A DNA stretch of 64,000 bases from UBA1181 sp045226255 (GTDB lineage Bacteria > Bacteroidota > Bacteroidia > Bacteroidales > Paludibacteraceae). This document shows positions 34,225 through 44,000 of the stretch, piece after piece. The DNA lies in the NCBI GenBank assembly GCA_045226255.1, contig JBGVCG010000001.1:1-64000 (forward strand), written 5' to 3'. Below the pieces are notes generated by a model. It saw only the letters and a program-made list of their open reading frames with translations, searched no databases and had not been told where the DNA came from. Both the position numbers and the translations under genes were made by a program. Positions within the stretch are counted from its first letter, which is position 1, and the number at the start of each line of letters is the position of its first letter.

Positions 34225-35532
34225 TTAAAATAATTTATTATTCAACTGATTCAAAGCCGTCTTTTTATCTTTTCCATCGACCAAAATCGATATGTTCTGC
34301 AGGCTACCTCCGTAAGAGATCATCTGCACAGGCAACTCCTTGAGCGCATCCAGCACCTTGTTCGAGGCGCCTTCCCCACAACGCATATCGCCCACGACGC
34401 ATACGATCGTCATGTTCTTGCTTACCGTGACGGTACCAAAGGTCTTCAGGTCATTCACGATCTCCTCCAAATACTTGTCGCTATCGATGGTCACCGAGAC
34501 ACCAATCTCGGAGGTGGTAATCATATCTATGGCTGTCTTATGCCCCTCGAACACCTCGAAGACGCGGCGCAGGAATCCGTGCGCCAAGAGCATGCGGACT
34601 GATTTTATCTTAATCATCGTGATACCATCCTTCGCGGCGACCGCTTTCACCTGGCCATTCGGCATCTCGGAAGAGACGAGCGTTCCCTCACTATCGGGCG
34701 ACATCACATTCTTCAGGCGGATAGGCATATTGGCCAACTTAGCAGGAAGAATGGCCATCGGATGGATCACCTTGTCCAAGAAATAGGAGAGCTCTGCGGT
34801 CTCGTCGAATGTCAGAGACTTCACCGGACGGGCATTCTGGACGATGGTAGGGTCACTGTCATAGATTCCGTACGTGTCGCTCCAAAGAATCACCTCCTGC
34901 GCCTGAGCCGCGACTCCGATCAGGGTGGCGGAATAATCGCTGCCGCCCACGCCGAAGTTCTCCACCTCGCCATAAGCGTTGCGGCAGATAAAGCCTTCGG
35001 TGACGAACGTGTCCGCCGACTTGTTCTCCTCCATCAATTTGGAGAGCGACTCCTTGATGAACTTAGCGTCCGGCTCGTCATTCTTGTCCGTCTTCATGAA
35101 GTCCAACGAGTTGAGGTGGACCGCCTTGACACCCAAAGTGTTCAAGTAGGAGACAAACAGTTCGGAGATCAGCAACTCGCCCTGCGCGATGATGATCTTC
35201 TCCTCATATTTCGTAAAAAGTTCCTTCGCCGTCTCCCGGATGACCGAAGAGTAAGACTCGACAACCGCCTTCATCTCCGCATTCTTCTTCGCATCAGGGA
35301 AGAGGTCGTCCACCAGTTTCGCATACTGGAGTTCCATATTGTTCATCAGTTCCATGGCGCCATCGACATTCTTCATGTAGAGATAGTCAGCCACCTCCTG
35401 CAACGCCTCGCGTGAGCCGTTGATGGAGGAGAGAACAACGATGTTACCCTTCTCGGCGGCCACTTGTTTAGCCACCTCCTTTATCTTTGCGGCGGAAGTC
35501 AACGTGGAACTTCCATACTTCAATATCTTCAT
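34225..35532 (-). CDS. aspartokinase-family protein, divergent active site
   Basis: 435 residues: amino-acid-kinase domain plus C-terminal ACT domains (ITMIKIKSVRMLLAHG, MTIVCVVGDM). The family is clear from FICRNAYGE, GGSDYSATLIG, and KVIHPMAILPAKLANMPIRLKN. Yet conserved aspartate-binding elements differ: KFGGTSV is KYGSSTL; the SxxSGTTN loop is SSINGSREAL, so the Thr-Asn pair is Arg-Glu; and the R of RGGSDY is V. K5 and GGSD remain. Fused by 0-nt spacing to lysA, which argues for a lysine-pathway link, either as a modified aspartokinase or a repurposed paralog. Normal aspartokinase activity should not be assumed. Confidence 0.85.
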   Translation of the reverse strand: MKILKYGSSTLTSAAKIKEVAKQVAAEKGNIVVLSSINGSREALQEVADYLYMKNVDGAMELMNNMELQYAKLVDDLFPDAKKNAEMKAVVESYSSVIRETAKELFTKYEEKIIIAQGELLISELFVSYLNTLGVKAVHLNSLDFMKTDKNDEPDAKFIKESLSKLMEENKSADTFVTEGFICRNAYGEVENFGVGGSDYSATLIGVAAQAQEVILWSDTYGIYDSDPTIVQNARPVKSLTFDETAELSYFLDKVIHPMAILPAKLANMPIRLKNVMSPDSEGTLVSSEMPNGQVKAVAAKDGITMIKIKSVRMLLAHGFLRRVFEVFEGHKTAIDMITTSEIGVSVTIDSDKYLEEIVNDLKTFGTVTVSKNMTIVCVVGDMRCGEGASNKVLDALKELPVQMISYGGSLQNISILVDGKDKKTALNQLNNKLF

Positions 35533-35571
35533 ATCTTTAATTCAACAAATTAGGTGAATAAAAAGTCACAA

Positions 35572-37344
35572 TCATCTCTTAATCAACTTGTAGCCTACCG
35601 ATTGCTCCCCATTGCATACACGCATGAGATAGATGCCGGAAGCCACATCGCTCGTCTCCATCACTTCCCGCACGTTCTTCACATCGACATGCTTCACGAC
35701 ACGTCCATCCAACGTGATCAGGTCAGCCGTCACATTCGCGCCACCGTACGTGATTAGATCAATCACCACGTAGTCGGAGAAGTCTGTAGGATAAACCATG
35801 TAGGAGTGTTCCGTCAAGACCGCAGGCGTGCCCGTACCGAATGAGGAAGGATCCTTCTCCGCCATCATACGAGCCATGGCGAATACGAACGGTGCGTTGT
35901 AGTCGCAGCCACCCTCCGTCTCCGTGTAGGAGGCGCCGCCCTCGATGATGTTCGAGAACTGTCCCGTACCGGAAGGACCACCGATCACACCACCGCTCGC
36001 GAACATGAAATCACATCTATTCTTCTCGTCAGTCGGTGGGTTGTCATCTCTTCCCATCGCATTTCTATGGTGGATTCTGAATGTCATATCGCCCTTGAAA
36101 CCATGCAGGAACGTATGATTGAACTCATTCACACCCAAGACATAATCCACCACGCGAGTGATGAAGTTTTTCGCGGTCTGGGTATTCACCGAAGGGGTGA
36201 CCACTTTGTCCTCCGCCAGTTTCACCAGCAAGGAAGTTGCGGCGGCCGCGCCACAAGCCAATTTGTTCGTACCCCACATTTGTCCCTGCACATAAGGGAA
36301 CCCATTCCGATCGGCAGAACCGTTCGCAAGATGCTTAGTGACATTCTTGTCCATGTGGTCATAGAAGTAACCGCCCTGACCATTGTCCGCATCCGCATTG
36401 TCCTTCACAACATAGTAATACGCGAAGTCTGACATCGTGTCCCACGCCAGCGGGTAGTTGGATTCCCACTTGCCCTGCAAGTAATCCAAAGCATCCTTCT
36501 TGTAGGAAGATTCGCCCGTCAATCTATAGAGCAACATGGCAGCAAGGGCGAGCTCATCCGACCACTCCGTGTTCGGGTTGGAATAGAAATTCGGGATCGC
36601 CGCATGTTGCGTTTTATTTTTCTTCGCGAAGGCATACGCCTTGATGGCTGCAGCCTTGCACTGCTCCTTGTAAGTCTGATCAGGATATTTCATGGACATC
36701 AAGGCAAGTGCGGAAGCGCAGTTGGCGGCTTGAGGTCCACCCGAGTTATTCGTCGTCCACACAGGGCGCGGGTCTCCTCCTTGGTCCACCGAGAGGTTAG
36801 ATTGCTTCGAGGAGGTACACCAGACATTATGGTCAGCCGGAGAACCCACGTAGTAAACGAACGTGTTATCGTCCGGGAAACACTTCATGAAGTAATCCGT
36901 GGCATATTTAGCCTCGTCCAACACGTCCGCTATTCCATTCGGCGCACCATACGCCTCGTCGTAATTGTCTTGGAAAGCCTGTGGCCACAAATCGTACGCC
37001 ACGAGCAGGAAGATAGCGGAAGAACCCATCGTCGTACCCACCTTGATGTGGTCACCACAATCATGCCAACCGCCCGTCAGGTCATAGTTGCCATTACCCC
37101 CACCATTGACGGATCCTTTACCATCCTTCATGTGGCAAGCTTTCGTGGAAACTTTCGGGTTGTCCACCAACATCCAGTTATGACTATCACCACAACGCTG
37201 ACCGCCAAAGAATTTCAAGCCCATATTGAATGCAGTACGATAATCCTCCGTCGGAAACCCATCCTGGTAGGATGAATAATCATACGCACCAACCGAACCC
37301 GCCGCCAGAAGCAAGGAAGCTCCCAAAACCATTCTCTTTATCAT
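35572..37344 (-). CDS. GH9 endoglucanase with T9SS tail
   Basis: 590 residues from ATG 37344; a TTG two codons upstream is less likely. Signal peptide (MVLGASLLLAAGSVGA), then a GH9 catalytic domain with no Ig-like module: LTGGWHDCGDHIKVG (D-x-GD; usual form GGWYDAGDH), FRIHHRNAMGRD, and TETEGGCDYNAPFVFAMARM carrying the acid Glu. About 80 C-terminal residues form a T9SS sorting domain (DLITLDGRVVKHVDV...GIYLMRVCNGEQSVGYKLIKR). Surface or secreted hydrolysis of beta-1,4-glucans, implying a fibre-degrading host lifestyle. Stand-alone gene. Confidence 0.93.
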   Translation of the reverse strand: MIKRMVLGASLLLAAGSVGAYDYSSYQDGFPTEDYRTAFNMGLKFFGGQRCGDSHNWMLVDNPKVSTKACHMKDGKGSVNGGGNGNYDLTGGWHDCGDHIKVGTTMGSSAIFLLVAYDLWPQAFQDNYDEAYGAPNGIADVLDEAKYATDYFMKCFPDDNTFVYYVGSPADHNVWCTSSKQSNLSVDQGGDPRPVWTTNNSGGPQAANCASALALMSMKYPDQTYKEQCKAAAIKAYAFAKKNKTQHAAIPNFYSNPNTEWSDELALAAMLLYRLTGESSYKKDALDYLQGKWESNYPLAWDTMSDFAYYYVVKDNADADNGQGGYFYDHMDKNVTKHLANGSADRNGFPYVQGQMWGTNKLACGAAAATSLLVKLAEDKVVTPSVNTQTAKNFITRVVDYVLGVNEFNHTFLHGFKGDMTFRIHHRNAMGRDDNPPTDEKNRCDFMFASGGVIGGPSGTGQFSNIIEGGASYTETEGGCDYNAPFVFAMARMMAEKDPSSFGTGTPAVLTEHSYMVYPTDFSDYVVIDLITYGGANVTADLITLDGRVVKHVDVKNVREVMETSDVASGIYLMRVCNGEQSVGYKLIKR

Positions 37345-37416
37345 ATCCAAAACTTATTCGTTTCACACTAAAAATCAACATGCGGAGCGCACTTCAAGGC
37401 CCATCCACATAGGGTG

Positions 37417-37424
37417 CAAATATA
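37417..37424 (-). promoter_or_regulatory. -7 box (TATATTTG) upstream of GH9 gene
   Basis: Plus-strand CAAATATA, 73 bp before the GH9 ATG; -33 box not at standard spacing. Confidence 0.35.
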
Positions 37425-37471
37425 AGAAGATTTCCGCAAAAAATTTATCGATGAAGTTCAAAAAACGAGCC

Positions 37472-38743
37472 TCATTTCAACAAATTCTTGTAGTAATTCC
37501 GCACCTCGTCCCACTTGTAGTAAGGGGCGACATCGCTCTTCAGAGGAAGATCCACTTCCCGCTCGTTGAGCATGATTTTCACCAAGACATCGGGCGACTT
37601 CTTAGAGCGATAGAAAATCATCTGGACATTCGCCGCCATAGGGATGATACGGAACTCCGTCCAGTAGTTCATGATCGAGTCAACATTGGTCACCTGGTCT
37701 CTGCACCCCTGCAGCTCCATCAAGGCGGTCAGTGGCAGGATGGCGATGTCATGTCCGAAGCGCAGGTTCGCCTGCACCGCACCGCTCTGGATGGCAACAT
37801 CCGCTTCATCGACCATAATGTTCAACAGGTCCTTTGCGAAGAAACGGCTCTTGTTCTGAGTCAACGGACATGGACCGTAAGCACCGTACCACCAAGCGTT
37901 CTGCACCACCCAGTTGTTGTACATCTCCTCCTTCGTCCACACGTCGTCGAAGTTGATGTTCGAATCGTCACACACCAAGCTGTTCTTCACCTCGTAGAAC
38001 TTGCGCATGAAGGCGATCGTATCGATGTTCTTCGACACATAATCCATGTCCTTGAAGAGCTGGTTCACCATGCGGGAAGGATGGATCAAACGGTAGTGGA
38101 GGTCACCGAAAGGCTTCGACCAAGCCGTGTCCGCCAAGCGTCGGTTCTTGTCCTCCATCGGGTCGTTGGAGATGTAATACATCAGGCGTTTGCTGGACTC
38201 CGCACGGATATCCAACGAAGGCTGCAACGCCTTCAACTCCTGACAGAAAGCGGACATGCTCATCACGCAACGCACAGAGGTGGAAACCTTTACCTCAATC
38301 ACCGAATTCTTTTTAAAGACCTTCGGGAAAGAGTGGAACATCCTATCCGCTATGCCCTGATGCTGCGCCACGCCCTTCGTCGTCAAGTCACCAGCCCGGT
38401 CATAATAGCGATGGTACATCGTCTCGAAGCGAGCCTTCACGCTCTTTCCGGTAGCCGTGAGGGCATCGGCGGAATCCGCCTTGGCGAACATCTCATAGAG
38501 ATTACGATAGTCCGCCGCCGTATGGTGGTAACGGGAGCCATGCCTTCCGTAATGGCTGATGTAGAAGGGTTCATAGCCCTTCGGAGCAGGCGTCTGCTTC
38601 GGGAAGGTGGTTGGGTACGACGTGTAGTTGCCCGCCGTGTACTCGATATGCTCCATCATAAACTCCTTCGTCGTCTGCGCGGAGACAAGGCCCGCACAGA
38701 GGAAGAGTCCCATCGTAATCAGTTTTGTCCGTTTTAAATTCAT
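37472..38743 (-). CDS. histidine acid phosphatase, MINPP/phytase-like
   Basis: 423 residues with a signal peptide ending VSAQ. Catalytic YGRHGSR (RHGxR) follows HY near residue 65; the distal HD motif is in RFGHDIAILPLTALM. These are the two halves of the branch-2 histidine phosphatase active site, and the sequence resembles multiple-inositol-polyphosphate phosphatases of gut Bacteroidetes. Periplasmic or surface dephosphorylation of phytate or other phosphate esters is expected. No T9SS tail or lipobox. Confidence 0.87.
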   Translation of the reverse strand: MNLKRTKLITMGLFLCAGLVSAQTTKEFMMEHIEYTAGNYTSYPTTFPKQTPAPKGYEPFYISHYGRHGSRYHHTAADYRNLYEMFAKADSADALTATGKSVKARFETMYHRYYDRAGDLTTKGVAQHQGIADRMFHSFPKVFKKNSVIEVKVSTSVRCVMSMSAFCQELKALQPSLDIRAESSKRLMYYISNDPMEDKNRRLADTAWSKPFGDLHYRLIHPSRMVNQLFKDMDYVSKNIDTIAFMRKFYEVKNSLVCDDSNINFDDVWTKEEMYNNWVVQNAWWYGAYGPCPLTQNKSRFFAKDLLNIMVDEADVAIQSGAVQANLRFGHDIAILPLTALMELQGCRDQVTNVDSIMNYWTEFRIIPMAANVQMIFYRSKKSPDVLVKIMLNEREVDLPLKSDVAPYYKWDEVRNYYKNLLK

Positions 38744-38823
38744 AACATCAAACTCTAATTATAAACATTACACATTCTATCACTTTAATAGGCTATTAAT
38801 CAATTCAATAAACCATTATAGGT

Positions 38824-39699
38824 TCAATCACGGAAACGCCTCGTCAGCTCGTCGAAGCACTCGATGCGCCGGTCACGGAGGAAAGGCCAAATCCTGCGCA
38901 CATCCTCCGAGCGTTGCATGGAGACCTCCACCACGAGGTTCTCCTCCGAATCGGATGGCAAGTGCGCCAATAGTTCGCCCTGCGGCCCAGCGACGAAGCT
39001 ATTGCCCCAGAACTGTATACCGTTCGTCACACCGGAAGGATCCGTTTCATGCCCCGTACGGTTCACCGTCACGACAGGCAGACCATTCGCCACGGCATGA
39101 CCACGTTGCACAGTCATCCAAGCATTCAGCTGACGATCCTTCTCCTCCTGAGGGTCCGTACTCTCCCACCCTATGGCGGTCGGGTAAATCAGCAGGTCCG
39201 CCCCGGCGAGCGCCATGAGACGGGCACCCTCCGGGTACCACTGGTCCCAGCAGACCATCACGCCTAGGTTGCCCACGCTGGTCCGGATAGGATGGAAGCC
39301 CAGATCACCCGGTGTGAAATAGAACTTCTCGTAATAGGCTGGGTCATCAGGGATATGCATCTTACGGTACTTCCCCGCAATGCTTCCGTCGCTGTCGATC
39401 ACCACCGCCGTGTTATGGTAAAGGCCCACGGCGCGCTTCTCGAAGAGGGAGAGCACGATGACGACATGAAGGGACTTCGCCAAAGCGGAGAACTCCTCCG
39501 TGGAGGGACCAGGGATCGTCTCCGCCAAATCGAAGCATGAGACATCCTCCGTCTGGCAGAAATAGAGCGAATTGTGCAGTTCCTGCAGAACCACCAACTC
39601 AGCGCCCTTCTTTGCGCACTCCGTCACATTACGTTTCAGTTTCTCCACATTCGCCCTCACATCGGACGAACAACACTGCTGAACCAATCCTATTTTCAT
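38824..39699 (-). CDS. aguB: N-carbamoylputrescine amidase
   Basis: 291 residues from ATG 39699 (MKIGLVQQCC), preferred over an upstream ATG that adds IVNLID. Nitrilase-superfamily Glu-Lys-Cys triad: E in VVLQELHNSLYF, K in GKYRKMHIPDD, C in GVMVCWDQWYPEGAR. The substrate loop (TAIGWE, QFWGNSF) matches AguB. Converts N-carbamoylputrescine to putrescine. It starts 24 bp after aguA. Confidence 0.94.
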   Translation of the reverse strand: MKIGLVQQCCSSDVRANVEKLKRNVTECAKKGAELVVLQELHNSLYFCQTEDVSCFDLAETIPGPSTEEFSALAKSLHVVIVLSLFEKRAVGLYHNTAVVIDSDGSIAGKYRKMHIPDDPAYYEKFYFTPGDLGFHPIRTSVGNLGVMVCWDQWYPEGARLMALAGADLLIYPTAIGWESTDPQEEKDRQLNAWMTVQRGHAVANGLPVVTVNRTGHETDPSGVTNGIQFWGNSFVAGPQGELLAHLPSDSEENLVVEVSMQRSEDVRRIWPFLRDRRIECFDELTRRFRD

Positions 39700-39723
39700 A
39701 TCAATCAGATTTACAATCAATTA

Positions 39724-40746
39724 TTATTCTAAAACATAATAAGGCAGCTGCATCGTCACGCAATGTAGGGAGCCATGCTGATGAATCAACGCCGAACAAT
39801 CGACGCCCACCACCTCCCTATCAGGGAAGGCCTCACGCAAGGCGGACAAAGCCTGTTCATCCTTCGGCGAGCGGTAGGTCGGCACCAGCACCGCCCCATT
39901 CACGATCAGGAAATTGGCATAGGTGGCCGGCAAGCGTTGCTCCCCCTCGTAGCGAGCGTCCGCCATCGGCAGGGGCACCAGCTTGTAAGGGTTCCCCTCC
40001 AGCGTCTTGAACGATTTCAGTTCACGCTCCATCAGCTTCAGGGCGGCATAATGCTCATCCTCCTTATCGTCGCACTTCACATAGGCGATCGTCTCCGCGT
40101 CACAGAAGCGCGCCAACGTATCCACATGGCTATCCGTATCGTCTCCCGCCAAATAGCCGTGATTCAGCCACAGCACACGCTCCACGCCGAACGAGTTCTT
40201 CAGGAACTCCTCCACCTGCGGTTGCGTCAGATGGTCGTTGCGGTTAGGCGAGAGCAGGCATTGGGAGGTCGTCATGAGCGTACCCGCCCCGTCCGACTCG
40301 ATGCTTCCGCCCTCCAGAACGTAGAAGAGCAGGCTCATATACCCCACCTTGCCCGAGAAGACACGGGAGAGATACAAGCTCTTCGTGATCTGGTTATCAT
40401 AATTGGCGGGGAACTTCAAGCCCCACCCATTAAACTGGAAATCATAGAGATAGGGAGACCCGTCCACAAAAACGGTTATCGGTCCGTGGTCGCGCGCCCA
40501 AGTGTCATTGGTCGGCATCTCACGAAAAAGGATGTTAGGGTTCATCACCTCACCCAAATCTTTTCGGACAGATTGTTCGTCCCGACAGACGATCAGCAAG
40601 CGTTCCCTTTTCGAAATCTCACGGGCGATCTCCACAAAGCAGGCCACCGCCTCATCCAACATATAAGCCCAGTCTGTCTGCTCGTGAGGCCAAGTAAGCA
40701 TCACCCCACTCTGCATCGTCCACTCGGCAGGAAAATATGTAGTCAT
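39724..40746 (-). CDS. aguA: agmatine deiminase
   Basis: 340 residues, guanidino-modifying fold: MPAEW-like start (FPAEWTMQSGVMLTWPH), NDTWARDHGPI, EGGSIESDG, NHGYLAGDDTDSHVDTLARF, and C329 in SLHCVTMQLP as nucleophile. Converts agmatine to N-carbamoylputrescine, which AguB then uses, so together they make putrescine from arginine-derived agmatine. A TATTTTTG -7 box lies at 40778-40771. Confidence 0.95.
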   Translation of the reverse strand: MTTYFPAEWTMQSGVMLTWPHEQTDWAYMLDEAVACFVEIAREISKRERLLIVCRDEQSVRKDLGEVMNPNILFREMPTNDTWARDHGPITVFVDGSPYLYDFQFNGWGLKFPANYDNQITKSLYLSRVFSGKVGYMSLLFYVLEGGSIESDGAGTLMTTSQCLLSPNRNDHLTQPQVEEFLKNSFGVERVLWLNHGYLAGDDTDSHVDTLARFCDAETIAYVKCDDKEDEHYAALKLMERELKSFKTLEGNPYKLVPLPMADARYEGEQRLPATYANFLIVNGAVLVPTYRSPKDEQALSALREAFPDREVVGVDCSALIHQHGSLHCVTMQLPYYVLE

Positions 40747-40770
40747 AAATCAACTGTTTTTTACAACAAA

Positions 40771-40778
40771 CAAAAATA
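40771..40778 (-). promoter_or_regulatory. -7 box of aguA-aguB
   Basis: Plus-strand CAAAAATA gives TATTTTTG on minus, 25 bp before the aguA ATG; -33 spacing is non-standard (CAAA at 40793). Confidence 0.35.
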
Positions 40779-40954
40779 AGGTTTTTTCGAGACAAAAAGA
40801 AGAGGGGGAAACGAGGAGTTCATCGTTTCCGCGACACTTCACACAAAAATTCAGACAAAACACTAAGAAACAAAGCATTACACCACTGCAAAAATCACAC
40901 GATTAGCATCGCAGACAAAACGCCACGACAGGCAAAGTCAGATTACCAGTCAAC

Positions 40955-40997
40955 AAAAAAAGCAAGAGGATACGCCGTCGCCGACATACCCCCTTGC
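40955..40997 (-). terminator. terminator of CotH-family gene
   Basis: On minus: GCAAGGGGGTATG (from 40997), loop GGCGAC region, CGTATCCTCTTGC (to 40962), then T7 (40961-40955). Confidence 0.82.
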
Positions 40998-41020
40998 CAT
41001 CACACTTTTTGTAAAACGAA

Positions 41021-44000
41021 CTATTGCTTAATCAGCTTCTCATTGGAAACACCATCTTCGCACTCAATTCGTACAGTGTAAACGCCTTGAGGGATTGTGT
41101 TCAAATCGATACTGACTTCATTCTTTTTAGGAGCATATTCTAACAATGCACTACCATTAACATCGTAGATGCGGACATTAACAATCACCGACTTCGAGTT
41201 TATGATTACTCCGCAGGAAGCAGGATTTGGATACATCGACAGAGATGCCCCAGCGATTTCAGTGTCAGTCAAACCTGCGCCCCTGCACACAATGCTACCG
41301 TTCGCCTTGCCAGGAGTGGCTGTGATTTTGTCGCAAACGCCAAACAGCACCCAGTCGCCAGCGTTGTCAGTCTGGAAACCATACGATTCGTTGGCATTGT
41401 GCGTTTCGTAAGAAGCTTCTGATATAATTTCCTCAAAAGCGTCACTCATATAGACTGTGCTCGGCTTGTCAACGTTTATACTGAAGTCGAGATAGAGAGG
41501 TCCGTCAACAGGATCACTGTTCGCCCATAACAGAACGCGCTGCTTGCTTTCAACTATGGTCGACTTGTTTCCGTAGACAATCTGACTGAGTTTCAGGTTA
41601 CGCACCTTGTCCGAGAAGTAGAATCCAGCCAAGTCGATAGGCTCATTTCCGTAGTTGTAGACCTCAATCCAATCAGGATATTTGCCATACTCGTCCGCAT
41701 TGTCCGAGTTTCTGTCGCTGCTTGCGCACAACTCGTTGATAACAAGTGTATAATCGTAGTTGCTTTGTGAGAATACTGCGGTTATGGTACATGTGCTTGT
41801 CAGCGAACCGCTCAACTCGCCAGGCAGGTTTGTTGAACAATTCTCCTTTTTCCCTGTCTCATCAAAACCGCTCTGGATCTCCCAGTGGTCAAATTTGTAA
41901 CCAGCCGGAGGGTAAGCCATGAAGTCGGTAGCGAATCCGGCCAAATACTTGCCTTTAAATTCAGTTACGGTTTCTCCGTTTATCGTGAAGTGCGCACCCG
42001 CAACATTCGATCTCAACTCAAAATCGACAGCGGCTCCGGTTCCAGCATAAGTCTGAAGGTGTTGCAAGATGTTCGCAGGTCTTTCCAACATGAAAGTCAG
42101 CATAGAGTTTGCGGCCTCTTTCGAATCCTTGCCCATGTCGGCACAATATTCAGCCTTCACAAGGCTGGTGATACTGTCGTAAACGAATCTAATACGATCT
42201 TCCGTGAAGGTGGTCGACAAATGGCAAAGGAACTTAGTCGTGAACTTTTTCATGAACAACGGGTTGTTGCTCAAATGTTTGAATATGGTGGTCATCCATG
42301 GTTGTTGATTACCCCAGTTCGTTTTACCCTCTCCCCTACAATAGGTGATCATATCGCTAGCGCTATTCAATGCATCGTCGTGTCCGCAACCATAGTCAGT
42401 GTCGAAGATAATCCAGCGGAAGCGGGAGCCGTCTTTACGCTCTCTCCAGATCTTCGTGTTGTTGCCTGGCCAATCGGCATTGCAAATGAACTGTTGGAAG
42501 ACTTGGTATTCCAGATACTCATCCATGTCCATACGTTTGCAGGCGCCGGCATAGAAATCAGGCGTTGTATTGTCTGTGCTCTCCAGATACGACACCAACT
42601 CGTTGTAGGCGTCGATGGTACCCTTGGAGACACCGATACCCCTTTGGTCTGAAAGCGTAATCAAATCCAAATTTTCATCGTCGGCACCATGGTTTGTCTT
42701 TACGTAGCTCGCATTGGTACGCTCCATCAAGGCCATCAAACCCTGGTATTGACCGTTGAGGTAATAGGCCACAGGCTGATAGGCTTGGTAATCAACGTTC
42801 ATATGGGTACAGTAAGCCTGCATGAGCGCATCTCTGAACTTCACCTTGTCGGTTTTTTGGCCTTGTTGCTGACCTTGTTGGCCTTGTTGACCGCCTTGCA
42901 TGCCACCCTGCATACCGCCTTGCCCAAAACCGCCACCAAAGTCACCGCCGAAGCCACCACCGAAGTCGAAGCCGCCACCCCACATGTTCATACCGCCATC
43001 AGCGCCTTGGCCTCCATTCCTCAAATAAATGGTCTGGTGGTAGAGGTCTGGTTTCGTGGCGAAGAAATGGTAGTTTACAATGTCTGTACCCGTCTTTTTC
43101 GAAGCTTTCAGCGAAAGTGACTTCACCGTGTAAGTTCTTGTACATCCCCCCTCGATGGCCGCCTCCAACTCTTGCGACAGCACCTGTTGTCCATCGACGA
43201 AGTATTCGAAAGTGACAGGACGTTTCCAATCGTTGTTGTAGTTGGCCCGCATCATCGTACAAGTCTTATCACCTGACGAACCGTTCGAACCCGTCACATA
43301 CATACCAATGGTATTGTCGTTAAAATAACGGTCCTCCACGGTGAGGGATACCACAGGAATGGTAACGCCTCCGCAACCATTGTGGTCATTATCAGCATAA
43401 ATGTACGAGTGAGTAGCGATCGCACTTGGCAACATACCATTGGCGAAGGCTTTCGCGCGCACACTAGTATTGCTGTTGATGTTGATGGCAGAGTTATAGA
43501 TATTACTTTCTTTGGTAGGCTCACTACCATCAGTGGTGTAACGTATCGTAGCGCCAGCAGTTGCACAACTCAATTGCAGATTTACATTTCCATGCTTCAA
43601 GCCGCCTTTCTCGCTGAACACAGGGTCTTGGCATCGGGTCAGTTGAGCATAGGCAGTAGAGTTTGCCGCCCCTGGAGTAGGCTCCATATAACCCGTTTCA
43701 CTTCCATAACGTCCGAACGATATGTGTGCGGTTTGGGCACCGTAAGCGATAGAGTCGACCAACGTATTACCGTTCTTCAGCAAGAGGTAACCACCATCAG
43801 CATCAAGCTTATAAGGAGAATGTCTTTGCTGCTGTTGCTCGCTCTCGTCAAACCACATAAGCGCATAGTTATTGGCATCTACCATAAAATCGTTTTGGAT
43901 TTGCCAAGTCCACTTTTCGGCATATTTTTTAGAGGTCTTCTTGTAATGGACCAAGGTGTAGCCCCTTAAATTGACACTTTGAGACTCATCGTTCGTAAAT

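Noticed and set aside
37451..38737. 428-codon plus-strand frame
   Set aside because: Antisense to the phytase-like gene; long only because of codon bias. Arg/His/Leu-rich with no domain.
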